The position numbers were made by a program, and so were the translations under genes. The notes under the pieces are model-generated. The model made no database searches, was not told the origin of the DNA, and saw nothing but the letters and a program-made list of their open reading frames with translations. Of a DNA stretch of 39,539 bases, positions 16,934-25,116 are shown in pieces (positions within the stretch are counted from its first letter, which is position 1; each line of letters starts with the position of its first letter). The stretch comes from CALLCD01 sp039817885 (lineage in GTDB: Bacteria; Pseudomonadota; Alphaproteobacteria; Caulobacterales; Hyphomonadaceae). Where the stretch lies: positions 1 to 39,539 of the forward strand of contig JBCBUY010000025.1 of assembly GCA_039817885.1 (NCBI GenBank). The letters run 5' to 3'.

Positions 16934-17889
16934 CTCAAGAACACCAAAGGACGGGTGGTGGAAATCCGGATCTTTCCAGAGGGCGGCGCTGCGAGAAATT
17001 CACCATCGAGCACAAGATCCCCTGAATATTTCAGCAAAGCCTCATCGATATTGAAGCTCTCCATCCCGCGTCTCCGCATCACTGTCTCTGGTCCGCCGGC
17101 CAGAATACCAATCAATGCCCTGATAAGGCCGTTGGCCGGCCACCTTGCATGGGTGAACCGAAGGGGTTGCCCCTCTTCCTTACCCCAAAAGGGATCGAGG
17201 CCAAGATTGAGCTGAGGCAGGGTCGTCGCGAGTGTAAAGAGGTGCGACCCTGCGGCGTGGAAGGCGTCCGACTCAAATGTCAGATCGGTTGGTCGCATGA
17301 CTTCATTTCCGTCCGGGCCCCGCGGACCGAAGACCAATCGCGCCAGTGTCAATCCAACGGCGGCCGAGCCTTCGACACCGCGCGTGTGCAGCTCCCGGCG
17401 GCAATATCTGATGCCATGCGGCACGGCTCCGGTGGATAAGAAGAACCCGTAGAGCGGCTGACCCATCTTCGATAGACTCACCTCAAGCAACGGCATGTGC
17501 GTTGTGTGCTTCTCGGCGGTCCCGGCGCGCACCGCCGCCATGATGGCGCGAATGCCGCCCTTTCCTGCGCGGTGGAGCCCCATGGCCTTGGCCGCTGTAT
17601 TGGTCATGCCCCCCGGCAGAAGCGCAATGGCCGTGTCCGGCGCAAGGCCTGATCGTCCGGAGAGCAATTCAGTCAACACAGCCATGGCGGTGCCATCACC
17701 GCCCTCAACGAAAATACTCTCGACGCCCGTATCGGCGAAGTGTGCGAGCGTTGCGGGAAGCTTGTCGAATATATCGAGCGAATGGAACACCGTGTCAGGG
17801 TCTCGCTGCGCAACACGCTTCAGGTAAGAACCTCGCTGGGACACCGAATGACTGAGCGGGTTCGAAATCAGGCCGAACCTGCTGGTCAT
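16930..17889 (-). CDS. cpgB: Diacylglycerol-kinase-fold lipid kinase, probable ceramide kinase
   Basis: Lipid kinase of 319 residues with the DAGK catalytic fold. VEGGDGTAM (GGDGT at 63-67) is the ATP-binding loop and ALLPGGMTNTAAK is the second glycine motif. A beta-sandwich C-terminal half with LDGE near the end is typical of YegS/DgkB relatives. AGGAGG lies before the ATG, which overlaps the lptG-like stop by ATGA. The locus suggests ceramide as substrate, corresponding to CpgB, the ceramide kinase of Caulobacter described as a distant DAGK relative. A diacylglycerol or sphingosine substrate cannot be excluded. Confidence 0.78.
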   Translation of the reverse strand: MTSRFGLISNPLSHSVSQRGSYLKRVAQRDPDTVFHSLDIFDKLPATLAHFADTGVESIFVEGGDGTAMAVLTELLSGRSGLAPDTAIALLPGGMTNTAAKAMGLHRAGKGGIRAIMAAVRAGTAEKHTTHMPLLEVSLSKMGQPLYGFFLSTGAVPHGIRYCRRELHTRGVEGSAAVGLTLARLVFGPRGPDGNEVMRPTDLTFESDAFHAAGSHLFTLATTLPQLNLGLDPFWGKEEGQPLRFTHARWPANGLIRALIGILAGGPETVMRRRGMESFNIDEALLKYSGDLVLDGEFLAAPPSGKIRISTTRPLVFLR

Positions 17890-18947
17890 CCAAGCTCCTC
17901 CTGGCGGACCCATAAATAGAGCCCCGCCCCCGCCAGCAGCACTGAGAAAAACAGCGCCGCGGGCACCACCGGAAGTGCGCCAGCTGCGCCCATGGTTTTC
18001 GCGATGCCATCCACCACCATGAACAGAAACGTTATGCCGACACCAATAATCAAACCGCCTGTCCCGGAATCGCGCCGGCCAAGACGCTGCATAATGGGAG
18101 CGGACATAATCAATAGCGCCAGCGCCGAAAATGGCAGACTCAAGCGCGCCAAGTGCCAAACTTGATAGGCCGCCGACGGTCGGCTGCCGGATCCTCGCAA
18201 GGCCGCCAGTTCACGCAAGTCCTCCATGGAGAGGTCCCGTGGTTCAGCGGCGAGCTTATCGATCACAAGCGGTGTTTGTTCAGTGTCCCAGCGCGGCAGT
18301 GGATTTTGAACAGGGCCCGCGCCCTCGACCAACAGCGCTTCGGTGCCCTCGAGTGACCAGTGATTTCCCCGAAACTCTGCGCGGTCCGCCCAGGTCACCC
18401 CTTCCACGTGGCCGTTGTCATCGCGCTGGAAGAAGGTCAATCCCGTTAGGGCATCAAGGCCGTCCCGTCCCTCGATGGCAACGAAGAGCCCTTTGTCATT
18501 CAGCCATAGCTTGTCGCCATCATCGAAAATCTGCCCGCCATATTCTCCGATACCGATATCGTTCAGGGCCTGAACCGATGGCGGCACGCCCCGGTCGATA
18601 ATGAACACGGCGAACAAAGCGACGCCGATCACAGCAGGCGCAAGGGCCCGGATTTGTGCGATGACGGACAGCCCCATGCTTTGTAACGCAACAAGCTCAT
18701 TCCGCCGGATCAGCGAGACATAGGTGAGCAACAGCGCCAGGGCCAATGTGAAAAGGAAGACCTGGTCAAAGATGATCGGCATCCGGAGCTGAAGATATCT
18801 AAGAGCGCCCCCCTCCATCCCACTTGAGGAGATCTCAGATGCGTTTGCCAGTGAATCGAGAAGCCCGGTCAGCACAACCATGCCAAAGGCGGTGACCGCC
18901 CATCTCGCCAGAAAGATCCGACTGACATAGATGCTGAGGCGCAGCAT
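17886..18947 (-). CDS. lptG: LptG-like permease of the LptF/LptG (YjgP/YjgQ) family
   Basis: Inner-membrane permease subunit of 353 residues. Three hydrophobic segments lie at the N-terminus (about 10-115, including IYVSRIFLARW and a VALQSMGLSV coupling-helix-like segment). A large periplasmic beta domain follows (about 125-265, with GVTWADRAEF), then three more helices (270-350). This is the LptF/LptG architecture: six helices around a beta-jellyroll that passes lipopolysaccharide to LptC/LptA. It is paired with the LptF-like gene three bases upstream and overlaps the lipid kinase downstream. Because it sits in a sphingolipid operon without lptD, lptA or lptC, it may be a second, lipid-specific copy rather than the housekeeping lptG. 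That inference needs the rest of the genome. Confidence 0.82.
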   Translation of the reverse strand: MLRLSIYVSRIFLARWAVTAFGMVVLTGLLDSLANASEISSSGMEGGALRYLQLRMPIIFDQVFLFTLALALLLTYVSLIRRNELVALQSMGLSVIAQIRALAPAVIGVALFAVFIIDRGVPPSVQALNDIGIGEYGGQIFDDGDKLWLNDKGLFVAIEGRDGLDALTGLTFFQRDDNGHVEGVTWADRAEFRGNHWSLEGTEALLVEGAGPVQNPLPRWDTEQTPLVIDKLAAEPRDLSMEDLRELAALRGSGSRPSAAYQVWHLARLSLPFSALALLIMSAPIMQRLGRRDSGTGGLIIGVGITFLFMVVDGIAKTMGAAGALPVVPAALFFSVLLAGAGLYLWVRQEELG

Positions 18948-18950
18948 GCC

Positions 18951-20153
18951 CTATCGCCCTCCCGTCGAAAACGCGGCCCGGGCACGATCGAAAACCCACG
19001 ACGCCAGCTGTCGAACACTCTTCTCCAAATCGAAAGAGAGGAGCATCAAAGGGGGGGTGGCGACCCGCAAGGCACTCCTGAGGAAGAGAAACAATCCGAT
19101 CAGAGCCACGCCCCCGACGACCGGCCATGTGCCAAGCCACGGGGTGATTTGGCCATTGGTTGCAAGTGTCTGGCCGGTTTCGAGCGATTTCTGCGAGATC
19201 AGAAGAAAGACGAGCCCCACCGCAATGCCGGTCGATTGAAACGAACGGCCATAGCCGAGCCCCATGGGCAAAGCGATAAGCGGCAGAAACACCAGGATCA
19301 GAGATCGACCCAATTGGGCGTGCGCCGCAGAGGCGGCGACATGGGGCTCCACAATCCCCTCACCTCGCCCGATCGCCTCCTGTACCAATTCCGGCAGGGT
19401 GAGTTCGCGCTCATCATCTCCGCGAGCGCGGAAAGCCAGGACGTCACCCTCGACATTCCAATCGGAGCGGTCGAAGTCGAGGCGTTCGACCACGCGACGT
19501 CCCGGCGAAAACGTGATCGCCTGACCATTGTTCAAAGTGATGCGGGTTTCATCCTCAAGAACACCGCGACCAATCCGGCCAGATGGCGCTGTCGTCAGGC
19601 GCGCGTTCACATCCTCATGGGCCTCTTCGAGAATGAACACCTGACCGAGCTGATCTCCCCCTGACCGATCTTCTGTCCAGAAGACTCGATCGCCTATCTG
19701 GGCGAATTTGCCTTCCTGGAACGCCGCTTCGAACGAAGATTGCTGAACACGGTGTTCGGTCGCGCGGAAATCATATCTGCCGAGGGGGTTCAAGAACCCC
19801 ATGACCAGAAAACTCAAAAAGGCGAGGCTTCCGGCGATAATCATGAACGGCCGCGCCACTTGGAAGAGTGACACACCGGCGGCGAGCGATGCCGACAATT
19901 CTCCGGTTCGGCTGACCCGATCGACCGTGATCAACACCCCGAGAAACAGGGCAACGGGAATGGCAAGGCTCAGATAATACGGTATCAGCGCGAGCAACAT
20001 GCGGGCCGCCGCGCCCATCGTGTCTGATGTGTTGGAGACCAGTTCAAAAATGCGTAGCAAGCGCTCAAGGAGCAGCACGGCTAGGGCCAGCGCCGTCAAC
20101 CCTGCTACAACCTGAACACATTGTTTCAGAAGATAAATATCTAAGCGGCGCAT
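18951..20153 (-). CDS. lptF: LptF-like permease of the LptF/LptG (YjgP/YjgQ) family
   Basis: Inner-membrane permease subunit of 400 residues, first gene of the minus-strand unit. MRRLDIYLLKQ leads into helices at about 10-125. RVSRTGELSASLAAGVS is the cytosolic coupling segment that contacts the LptB ATPase. A periplasmic domain (about 130-270) includes QVFILEE and PSGRIGRGVLEDETRITL. The C-terminal helices contain LPLIALPMGLGYGRSF. AAAAGG precedes the start. The housekeeping alphaproteobacterial lptFG pair normally adjoins lptD; here the partners are a lipid kinase and a Tam41-like enzyme. I infer a role in export of an anionic sphingolipid, using either the shared LptB or another ATPase. 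No ATPase gene lies in the window. Confidence 0.83.
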   Translation of the reverse strand: MRRLDIYLLKQCVQVVAGLTALALAVLLLERLLRIFELVSNTSDTMGAAARMLLALIPYYLSLAIPVALFLGVLITVDRVSRTGELSASLAAGVSLFQVARPFMIIAGSLAFLSFLVMGFLNPLGRYDFRATEHRVQQSSFEAAFQEGKFAQIGDRVFWTEDRSGGDQLGQVFILEEAHEDVNARLTTAPSGRIGRGVLEDETRITLNNGQAITFSPGRRVVERLDFDRSDWNVEGDVLAFRARGDDERELTLPELVQEAIGRGEGIVEPHVAASAAHAQLGRSLILVFLPLIALPMGLGYGRSFQSTGIAVGLVFLLISQKSLETGQTLATNGQITPWLGTWPVVGGVALIGLFLFLRSALRVATPPLMLLSFDLEKSVRQLASWVFDRARAAFSTGGR

Positions 20154-20199
20154 TACAGCCTTTTCACGCGGGGGGCATTTCGTCCGTGTGATAAACTGC

Positions 20200-20229
20200 C
20201 CATATGAATATGGCTACCACATCGATGTG
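20200..20229. promoter_or_regulatory. Two palindromes in the divergent promoter of sphingolipid units 2 and 3
   Basis: CCATAT-ga-ATATGG (20200-20213) and CACATCGATGTG (20218-20229, a perfect twelve-base palindrome) lie four bases apart in the 99-base gap between lptF (-) and the DUF2141 gene (+). They are placed to control both transcripts. No transcription factor gene is nearby. Confidence 0.5.
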
Positions 20230-20252
20230 CAAAACAAGAACGGAACATCTCC

Positions 20253-20780
20253 ATGCGTAAACATATCGGCATGAAATCCACTGCTGCCATGGGTTTGAGC
20301 GCTTTTTTGCTGATTTTCGCGTTCGCGGCGAATGCCGATACCGAGCCTGGACCGGTCGCTGAAGCGCTCGATCTTCGCCCTGGCGACGAGGCTGATATCT
20401 GTGACCCAACCATTCCCCAGATCAGAGCGACGGTAAACGGCGTCGAGCCTTATGGCATCCTTCTCGTGGAGATCTACCGCAATGACCCTGAGAACTTCTT
20501 GTCCAAAGAGGGCCGGATTGCGCGGGCACGTGTCGCCGCGGAACAAGGCCCGCAAACCGTTTGCTTGAACATTGACGGTCCGGGGACTTACGCCGTTGCA
20601 TCTTATCATGACCAGGATGGCGATCGAAAGCTCGACAAGAAGTGGAACCGGCTACCGAAAGAGCCTTTCGCGTTGTCGACCAATCCGCGTCTGCGCTTGA
20701 GAAAACCTCGGTTTAGCGAGGCTGCCTTCGATGTGGAGGCATTAGGGGCCGATATCGAACTGGATTTGCGCGAAAGCTAA
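20253..20780 (+). CDS. DUF2141 secreted protein
   Basis: Exported protein of 175 residues with a signal peptide (MGLSAFLLIFAFAANA, cleavage near residue 28). The mature part has a beta-sandwich pattern with VNGVEPYGILLVEIYRN, the diagnostic YAVASYHDQDGDRKLDKKW segment and PKEPFALSTNPR. These mark DUF2141, whose function is not known. The DxDGDxKLD run resembles a calcium-binding loop. GGA lies eight bases before the ATG at 20253; a second ATG at 20271 has no ribosome site. It heads the plus-strand sphingolipid unit and is divergent from lptF, so a periplasmic role in sphingolipid handling is conceivable. This is context only. Confidence 0.75.
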   Translation: MRKHIGMKSTAAMGLSAFLLIFAFAANADTEPGPVAEALDLRPGDEADICDPTIPQIRATVNGVEPYGILLVEIYRNDPENFLSKEGRIARARVAAEQGPQTVCLNIDGPGTYAVASYHDQDGDRKLDKKWNRLPKEPFALSTNPRLRLRKPRFSEAAFDVEALGADIELDLRES

Positions 20781-20929
20781 CTGCGATCTGGGAACAGTTG
20801 CGGAAAATCAACTCACGAGATTGTGCGACACTTAGAATGCGCAACCATACGGGACTTTCGCGCCGTTTCGGACTATATAGGCGTGGATGAGGCGGCGGTG
20901 TCGCCGGACAAGCATCGGGATCAAGCCAC

Positions 20930-21730
20930 ATGTTTATGAGCTTTCGCGCCTGGAAGAGCCAGCAATACCTATTGAATCGCATGGGTATCAAAGAGCTGAA
21001 CACCGCATATTTCACATATCCCGGCGTCCAGATTTATCTGATGCTCATGGCCGTCGCATTTGGTGCCGCGGTGTATTTCGGTGGCTCTCCGCTCCCGCTT
21101 GCGCTCGCATTTGGATCAGCTGTCATCGGACATCCGATTATCTGGTACATCACGCACCGCTATATTTTGCATTCCCACATTCTCATGAAGTTCAAATTCA
21201 CCGCGAAACTGTGGAAGCGGACGCATTACGATCACCATCAACGCCCCAATGAGCTTGGGGTTCTGTTTGGCGGCCTGCACACGACCTTGCCACCGATTGC
21301 CCTGATTTACGGCCCGATTGGGTACTGGATCGCCGGACCAGGTGGGGCCGCTTTGGCCATCGCGTCGGGCATCTTTATGACGATGTTCTACGAATATGTG
21401 CACTGTATCCAGCATCTCGGCTTTATGCCGAAGCCGGATACGCGCATTGGCCGTTTCCTCGGTCATGTGAAACGGGCCCATTTGCTGCACCACTTCCATG
21501 ATGAGAATGGAAATTACTCGATCACGGCCTTCTGGCTCGACGATCTTTTGGGCACTTATTATCCAGATGCGGCGGCCCGGGTGAAGAGCCCGACAGCCCG
21601 CAATATTGGCTACACCACAGAGGTTGCTCAGCAATATCCTTGGGTGCGTCTTGCGACAGAAGAGGCCGAACGGAAAGCCGGCGACGGTAACTCCTCAGGG
21701 CCCGGAGCCCCCCGATCTCGCGTGGCCTGA
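20930..21730 (+). CDS. Sterol desaturase/fatty-acid hydroxylase family membrane enzyme
   Basis: Di-iron membrane hydroxylase of 266 residues. Helices at about 30-75 precede the His boxes HRYILH (HX4H) and HYDHH (HX2HH). Two further helices lie at 120-155. The third set is HLLHHFHD, near residue 185. Eight or more His in this layout define the fatty acid hydroxylase superfamily (SUR2/SCS7-like). The start at 20930 has GGGA nine bases upstream; an ATG two codons later is possible. It sits two genes after the divergent promoter and 60 bases before bcerS. Likely roles are hydroxylation of the sphingoid base or of the amide-linked fatty acid. It could also modify another lipid. The tail (PGAPRSRVA) is low complexity. 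Confidence 0.8.
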   Translation: MFMSFRAWKSQQYLLNRMGIKELNTAYFTYPGVQIYLMLMAVAFGAAVYFGGSPLPLALAFGSAVIGHPIIWYITHRYILHSHILMKFKFTAKLWKRTHYDHHQRPNELGVLFGGLHTTLPPIALIYGPIGYWIAGPGGAALAIASGIFMTMFYEYVHCIQHLGFMPKPDTRIGRFLGHVKRAHLLHHFHDENGNYSITAFWLDDLLGTYYPDAAARVKSPTARNIGYTTEVAQQYPWVRLATEEAERKAGDGNSSGPGAPRSRVA

Positions 21731-21790
21731 TAGCGGCGCAAAGTCAGAGTGAGTCTGGACAAATAGATTGGACGGGGGCAGCCAGTGGAC

Positions 21791-22939
21791 ATGGCTGCTC
21801 AAATCACTGTTTTCGAAGCAAAAGACGCTCGATCGCGAAAAACGTTTGTCGAATTGCCCTATGATCTCTATCGAGGCGACCCGACTTGGCGACCCCCTCT
21901 AAGATTCCTGGAAAACGACCGGTTCAATCCGAGTAAGAACCCCGGTCTCGATCATATGGACGTCGCCCTTTGGCTCGCAAAGTCCGGTGACAAGATCGTT
22001 GGCCGGTGTGCCAGCATCATCAACCATCTGCATCAGAAGAAGTATCAAGATGACCAGGGCCATTTCGGATTTCTGGACACAGATGCCGATTATCCGGACG
22101 CCCAGGCAGCGCTTCTGAAAGCGGCGGAGGACTGGCTTCGCGACAAGGGAAAGAAAGAGATTTGCGGACCCTTCAATTTCTCCGTGAATGAAGAGTGCGG
22201 CATGCTGGCGAGCGGGTTTGATACACCTCAATATATGCTGATGCCGCATGGCCGCGCCGACTATCCTGCCACGATGGACACGCTTGGCTATGAAAAGGCG
22301 ATGGATACTGTGGCCTATCTCGGCAACACCGTGGACGGATATCCGCGGCCACCTATCGTCGGCAAGATGCAGGCCTATGTCGAGCGCTCCAAGAGCCTCT
22401 CCATCCGCCCCATGAAGAAGGGTAAGTTCGAAGACGAAATCGCGCTCGCCATGGACATCTTCAATGATTCCTGGGCGAACAACTGGAACTATGTTCCCTT
22501 CACCGATGCGCAAGTTCAGCACATGGCCAAAGATCTTAGCTTTGTCATCCAGCCGGACGGGTTTTGGTTCGGTGAGGTTGACGGCGTCGCGAAGGGCTTC
22601 GTGTTGATGCTGCCCAATATAAATGAGGCCGCCCGCGGACTCGACGGACGCCTGTTTCCATTCGGATGGGCGACATTTCTCTGGCGACTGAAAGTTGCCA
22701 AAGTGCGGTCCGGACGGATCCCTCTGAATGGCATTCGCCAGGAGATTCAGAAAACCCGGACAGGTTCGGCTTTGATGCTGTCCCTGTTTGAGGTCTGTTA
22801 CGGAGCCATGCGGCCACACAAAATCCATGATGTTGAGATGAGCTGGGTCCTCGAAACCAATAAGGACGTGCAAAACATGATCGAACTGTCTGGTGCTCAA
22901 GTTTACAAGACATATCGATTTTACAAAAAAGCCCTTTAA
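21791..22939 (+). CDS. bcerS: Bacterial ceramide synthase (GNAT-like N-acyltransferase)
   Basis: Protein of 382 residues from the ATG at 21791; an in-frame GTG at 21785 has GGGGG six bases upstream and may be the true start. It resembles the large GNAT-like acyltransferases that include bCerS of Caulobacter, the enzyme that N-acylates the long-chain base and is unrelated to eukaryotic ceramide synthases. Visible marks are YDLYRGDPTWRPPLR near the N-terminus, WLAKSGDKIVGRCASIIN (beta strands of the first GNAT-like half), KEICGPFNFSVNEECGMLA, and a second half with FWFGEVDGVAKGFVLMLPNINEA and ETNKDVQNMIELSGAQVYKTYRFYKK at the C-terminus, here in pieces. Association with spt, ACP, acyl ligase and cerR-like genes supports the role. 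Confidence 0.85.
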   Translation: MAAQITVFEAKDARSRKTFVELPYDLYRGDPTWRPPLRFLENDRFNPSKNPGLDHMDVALWLAKSGDKIVGRCASIINHLHQKKYQDDQGHFGFLDTDADYPDAQAALLKAAEDWLRDKGKKEICGPFNFSVNEECGMLASGFDTPQYMLMPHGRADYPATMDTLGYEKAMDTVAYLGNTVDGYPRPPIVGKMQAYVERSKSLSIRPMKKGKFEDEIALAMDIFNDSWANNWNYVPFTDAQVQHMAKDLSFVIQPDGFWFGEVDGVAKGFVLMLPNINEAARGLDGRLFPFGWATFLWRLKVAKVRSGRIPLNGIRQEIQKTRTGSALMLSLFEVCYGAMRPHKIHDVEMSWVLETNKDVQNMIELSGAQVYKTYRFYKKAL

Positions 22940-22972
22940 TGTAAGCTGCCCAAAAGATAAAAGGAAACGGGC

Positions 22973-23755
22973 GTGACCTCTGTTCTCATCCTCGCTGGAA
23001 GCCGCAGCGAAACTTGCCCTTTATGTGTTGATGCGGGCGTACCTTCAAAAGCGCTTGTTCCGCTTGGCGGCGTTCGGTTGATCGACCATATGTTGCGCGC
23101 CTTGCGCGACACGCCTGCTCTCGATGGGAATATCTGGATCAGCGGGTATTGCCCGCGCAAGCTCGAAGACGGTGCGCCGTCCGATTTGAAGCAGTTTCTT
23201 CCTCGCGTCCATGCAATGCCCGATGATGTTGGGCCGGCCCACGCCGCACTCGCTGCCCTAAATGCCGGCGCGACCACACCGCTCCTGATCACGACCTGCG
23301 ACCACCCCCTTTTGACGCCGGCGATGATCGATGCCGTTTTAACCGGCGCGGACGACACCCATTGCGATTTTGCTGTGGGGCTGGCCCGCCGCGAAATCAT
23401 TGAATCGGCCTATCCTGAAACCGAGCGCACATATTTGAGCCTCGCCGGAGAAGGCTATTCTGGCTGTAACCTCTTCGTTGTGCGCACGGAAAGAGGGAAG
23501 CATGCGATCGCCTTTTGGCGAGACGTTGCCCAGGATCGGAAAAAACCACTGCAGATCGCGCGGCGCTTCGGATTCGGTGCGCTTGTCCGGATGTTCACAG
23601 GCAACTTGTCCATCGACGCCGCTTTCGCCCATGGCTCAAAGCGCATCGGGGCGAAGCTCGCGCCGGTCGTTATTCCGATCCCCGAAGCAGCCATAGACGT
23701 TGACAAACCAGCCGACCTCGCGCTCGTTCGCGAAATTATGAAGCTGGCAAGTTAG
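22973..23755 (+). CDS. MobA/IspD-like nucleotidyltransferase, possible CpgD-type cytidylyltransferase
   Basis: GT-A-fold nucleotidyltransferase of 260 residues with a GTG start at 22973 and AAGGA eight bases upstream. LILAGSRS begins the nucleotide-binding signature, and PSKALVPLGG supplies its lysine. TTCDHPLLTPAMID carries the metal-binding Asp. The protein resembles MobA/GlmU-type transferases. In Caulobacter, CpgD of the sphingolipid pathway is a phosphoglycerate cytidylyltransferase needed for ceramide diphosphoglycerate. This gene, immediately after bcerS, is a good candidate for that function. Cofactor or sugar-nucleotide synthesis is the alternative. Expression looks coupled to bcerS, with a 33-base gap. 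Confidence 0.72.
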   Translation: MTSVLILAGSRSETCPLCVDAGVPSKALVPLGGVRLIDHMLRALRDTPALDGNIWISGYCPRKLEDGAPSDLKQFLPRVHAMPDDVGPAHAALAALNAGATTPLLITTCDHPLLTPAMIDAVLTGADDTHCDFAVGLARREIIESAYPETERTYLSLAGEGYSGCNLFVVRTERGKHAIAFWRDVAQDRKKPLQIARRFGFGALVRMFTGNLSIDAAFAHGSKRIGAKLAPVVIPIPEAAIDVDKPADLALVREIMKLAS

Positions 23756-23764
23756 ACACCTTCC

Positions 23765-25099
23765 ATGACCGATACGCCCGGCTCGAATGCGGGCCGACGC
23801 ATAGCGAAGAATACCGGGCTCATGTTCGGGGGAAAGGGCACAGGGGCTGTTCTCAATGTGCTCGTGCTTGTCGTTGTGGGGCGTAATCTCCCAACGGCGG
23901 TTTTTGGGTCTCTTCTGATTATCCATGCCACCATGTTGGCCTTTGCCGAGCTTGGAACCTTCAAATCGTGGCAAGCCCTTATCAAATTCGGCGTGCCCCA
24001 TCTGAAATCGGATGATACGCCTGCTCTGCATCGATTGGTGCGTTTTTCACTTGGTTTGGACATCTCATCTGCCGCGGTGGCGTTTCTCGCCGCGGAGACC
24101 TTTCTGTATTTTGGCCATCACCTGATCGGTCTTGATGAGGCGTATCGAGACCTGGCCATGGCATATTGTACCCTTATCCTGGCACGCCAACGCTTCACGG
24201 CGATCGGCACTCTGCGGCTTCTCGACAAGTTTGACCTGCTGGCCCTCCATGCGACCGTGATGCCAGCCGCCCGACTGGTTGGGTCATGTGTTGCGGCAGC
24301 GACAGGCGGAGGTCTCGAAGCCTTTGTCATGGTTTGGGCCGTCGCAGCCCTCTTCGACTATGTCGTGCTTTGGTATTTTGCCGGGCGAGAGCTCCACCGG
24401 GCCAAACGACTGACGGGCCTGTTTTCCAAACCGCCGACGCTAAGGGCACCCGAATCTGGGCTGTGGCGGTTTTCGTGGACCGCGAACATCGACTCAACGA
24501 TCGCCGTTGCCAAACAAGAGCTTCCCTTACTCCTTGCCGGCGGCGTGCTGGGCGCGGCCTACGCCGCCGTCTTCAAGGTTGCGATACAGATTGCCAGCGT
24601 GCTGGTGAAAGGCACCCAACAGCTGGACGAAGTGATCTATCCGGAGCTCGCCCATATGATCAATGATGGCCAAGCGCATCGTATCTGGCCGCTTATCCTC
24701 AGAGCCGCCGGACTTCTCGTGGCGATCGCGCTGGGCGTTGGATTGCTCGTTGCCGTTCTTGGGCCGGACGTCCTCTCTTGGGCGCTGCAAACCGATTATC
24801 GCCTCAGTGCACCCCTCGCCACACTTCTCCTGTTCGCGGGGGCGATCTCTGCGGCTTATGCCCCTTTGCTTCCCACGCTTTACGCAGCAGGCCGACCGGA
24901 ACAAGCCCTTCTCGCACGGGCCGCCGGGGTCAGTACGCTGCTTGTCCTATTTGTTGTCCTGGCACATATAGTGGGCGAACTTGGACCCGGCATCGCCTTT
25001 ATTGTTGGAGACATTGTCGCCCTTTTGTTTGCCGCCGTCCTCACCCAACGCGCCCTGCGCCGTGTTGTTTCGGACACCAAAAGCAACGCAGCCACTTAA
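23765..25099 (+). CDS. MOP-superfamily polysaccharide/lipid flippase
   Basis: Multi-pass inner-membrane protein of 444 residues with about 12-14 predicted hydrophobic segments and the overall appearance of Wzx/MurJ-type flippases. Features are an N-terminal RRIAKNTGLMFGGKGTGAVLN segment in two parts (first helix), FGSLLIIHATM, FSWTANIDSTI before helix 7, and GTQQLDEVIYPELA in the middle. It lies nine bases after the nucleotidyltransferase gene and 17 bases before the HAD gene, so it is probably in the same transcript. The natural cargo from context is a lipid intermediate such as modified ceramide, or an unlinked glycan; the sequence does not tell which. Confidence 0.8.
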   Translation: MTDTPGSNAGRRIAKNTGLMFGGKGTGAVLNVLVLVVVGRNLPTAVFGSLLIIHATMLAFAELGTFKSWQALIKFGVPHLKSDDTPALHRLVRFSLGLDISSAAVAFLAAETFLYFGHHLIGLDEAYRDLAMAYCTLILARQRFTAIGTLRLLDKFDLLALHATVMPAARLVGSCVAAATGGGLEAFVMVWAVAALFDYVVLWYFAGRELHRAKRLTGLFSKPPTLRAPESGLWRFSWTANIDSTIAVAKQELPLLLAGGVLGAAYAAVFKVAIQIASVLVKGTQQLDEVIYPELAHMINDGQAHRIWPLILRAAGLLVAIALGVGLLVAVLGPDVLSWALQTDYRLSAPLATLLLFAGAISAAYAPLLPTLYAAGRPEQALLARAAGVSTLLVLFVVLAHIVGELGPGIAFIVGDIVALLFAAVLTQRALRRVVSDTKSNAAT

Positions 25100-25116
25100 A
25101 CAGAGGCAACGATCAG

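Noticed and set aside
21899..22900. 333-codon open frame on the minus strand opposite bcerS
   Set aside because: The plus frame carries a recognised GNAT-like protein and ribosome spacing. The minus frame is an antisense shadow without family features.
24778..25116. N-terminal extension of the HAD phosphatase frame
   Set aside because: It overlaps the flippase coding sequence, and its sequence is Arg/Cys-rich noise; the HAD domain begins at the ATG at 25117.
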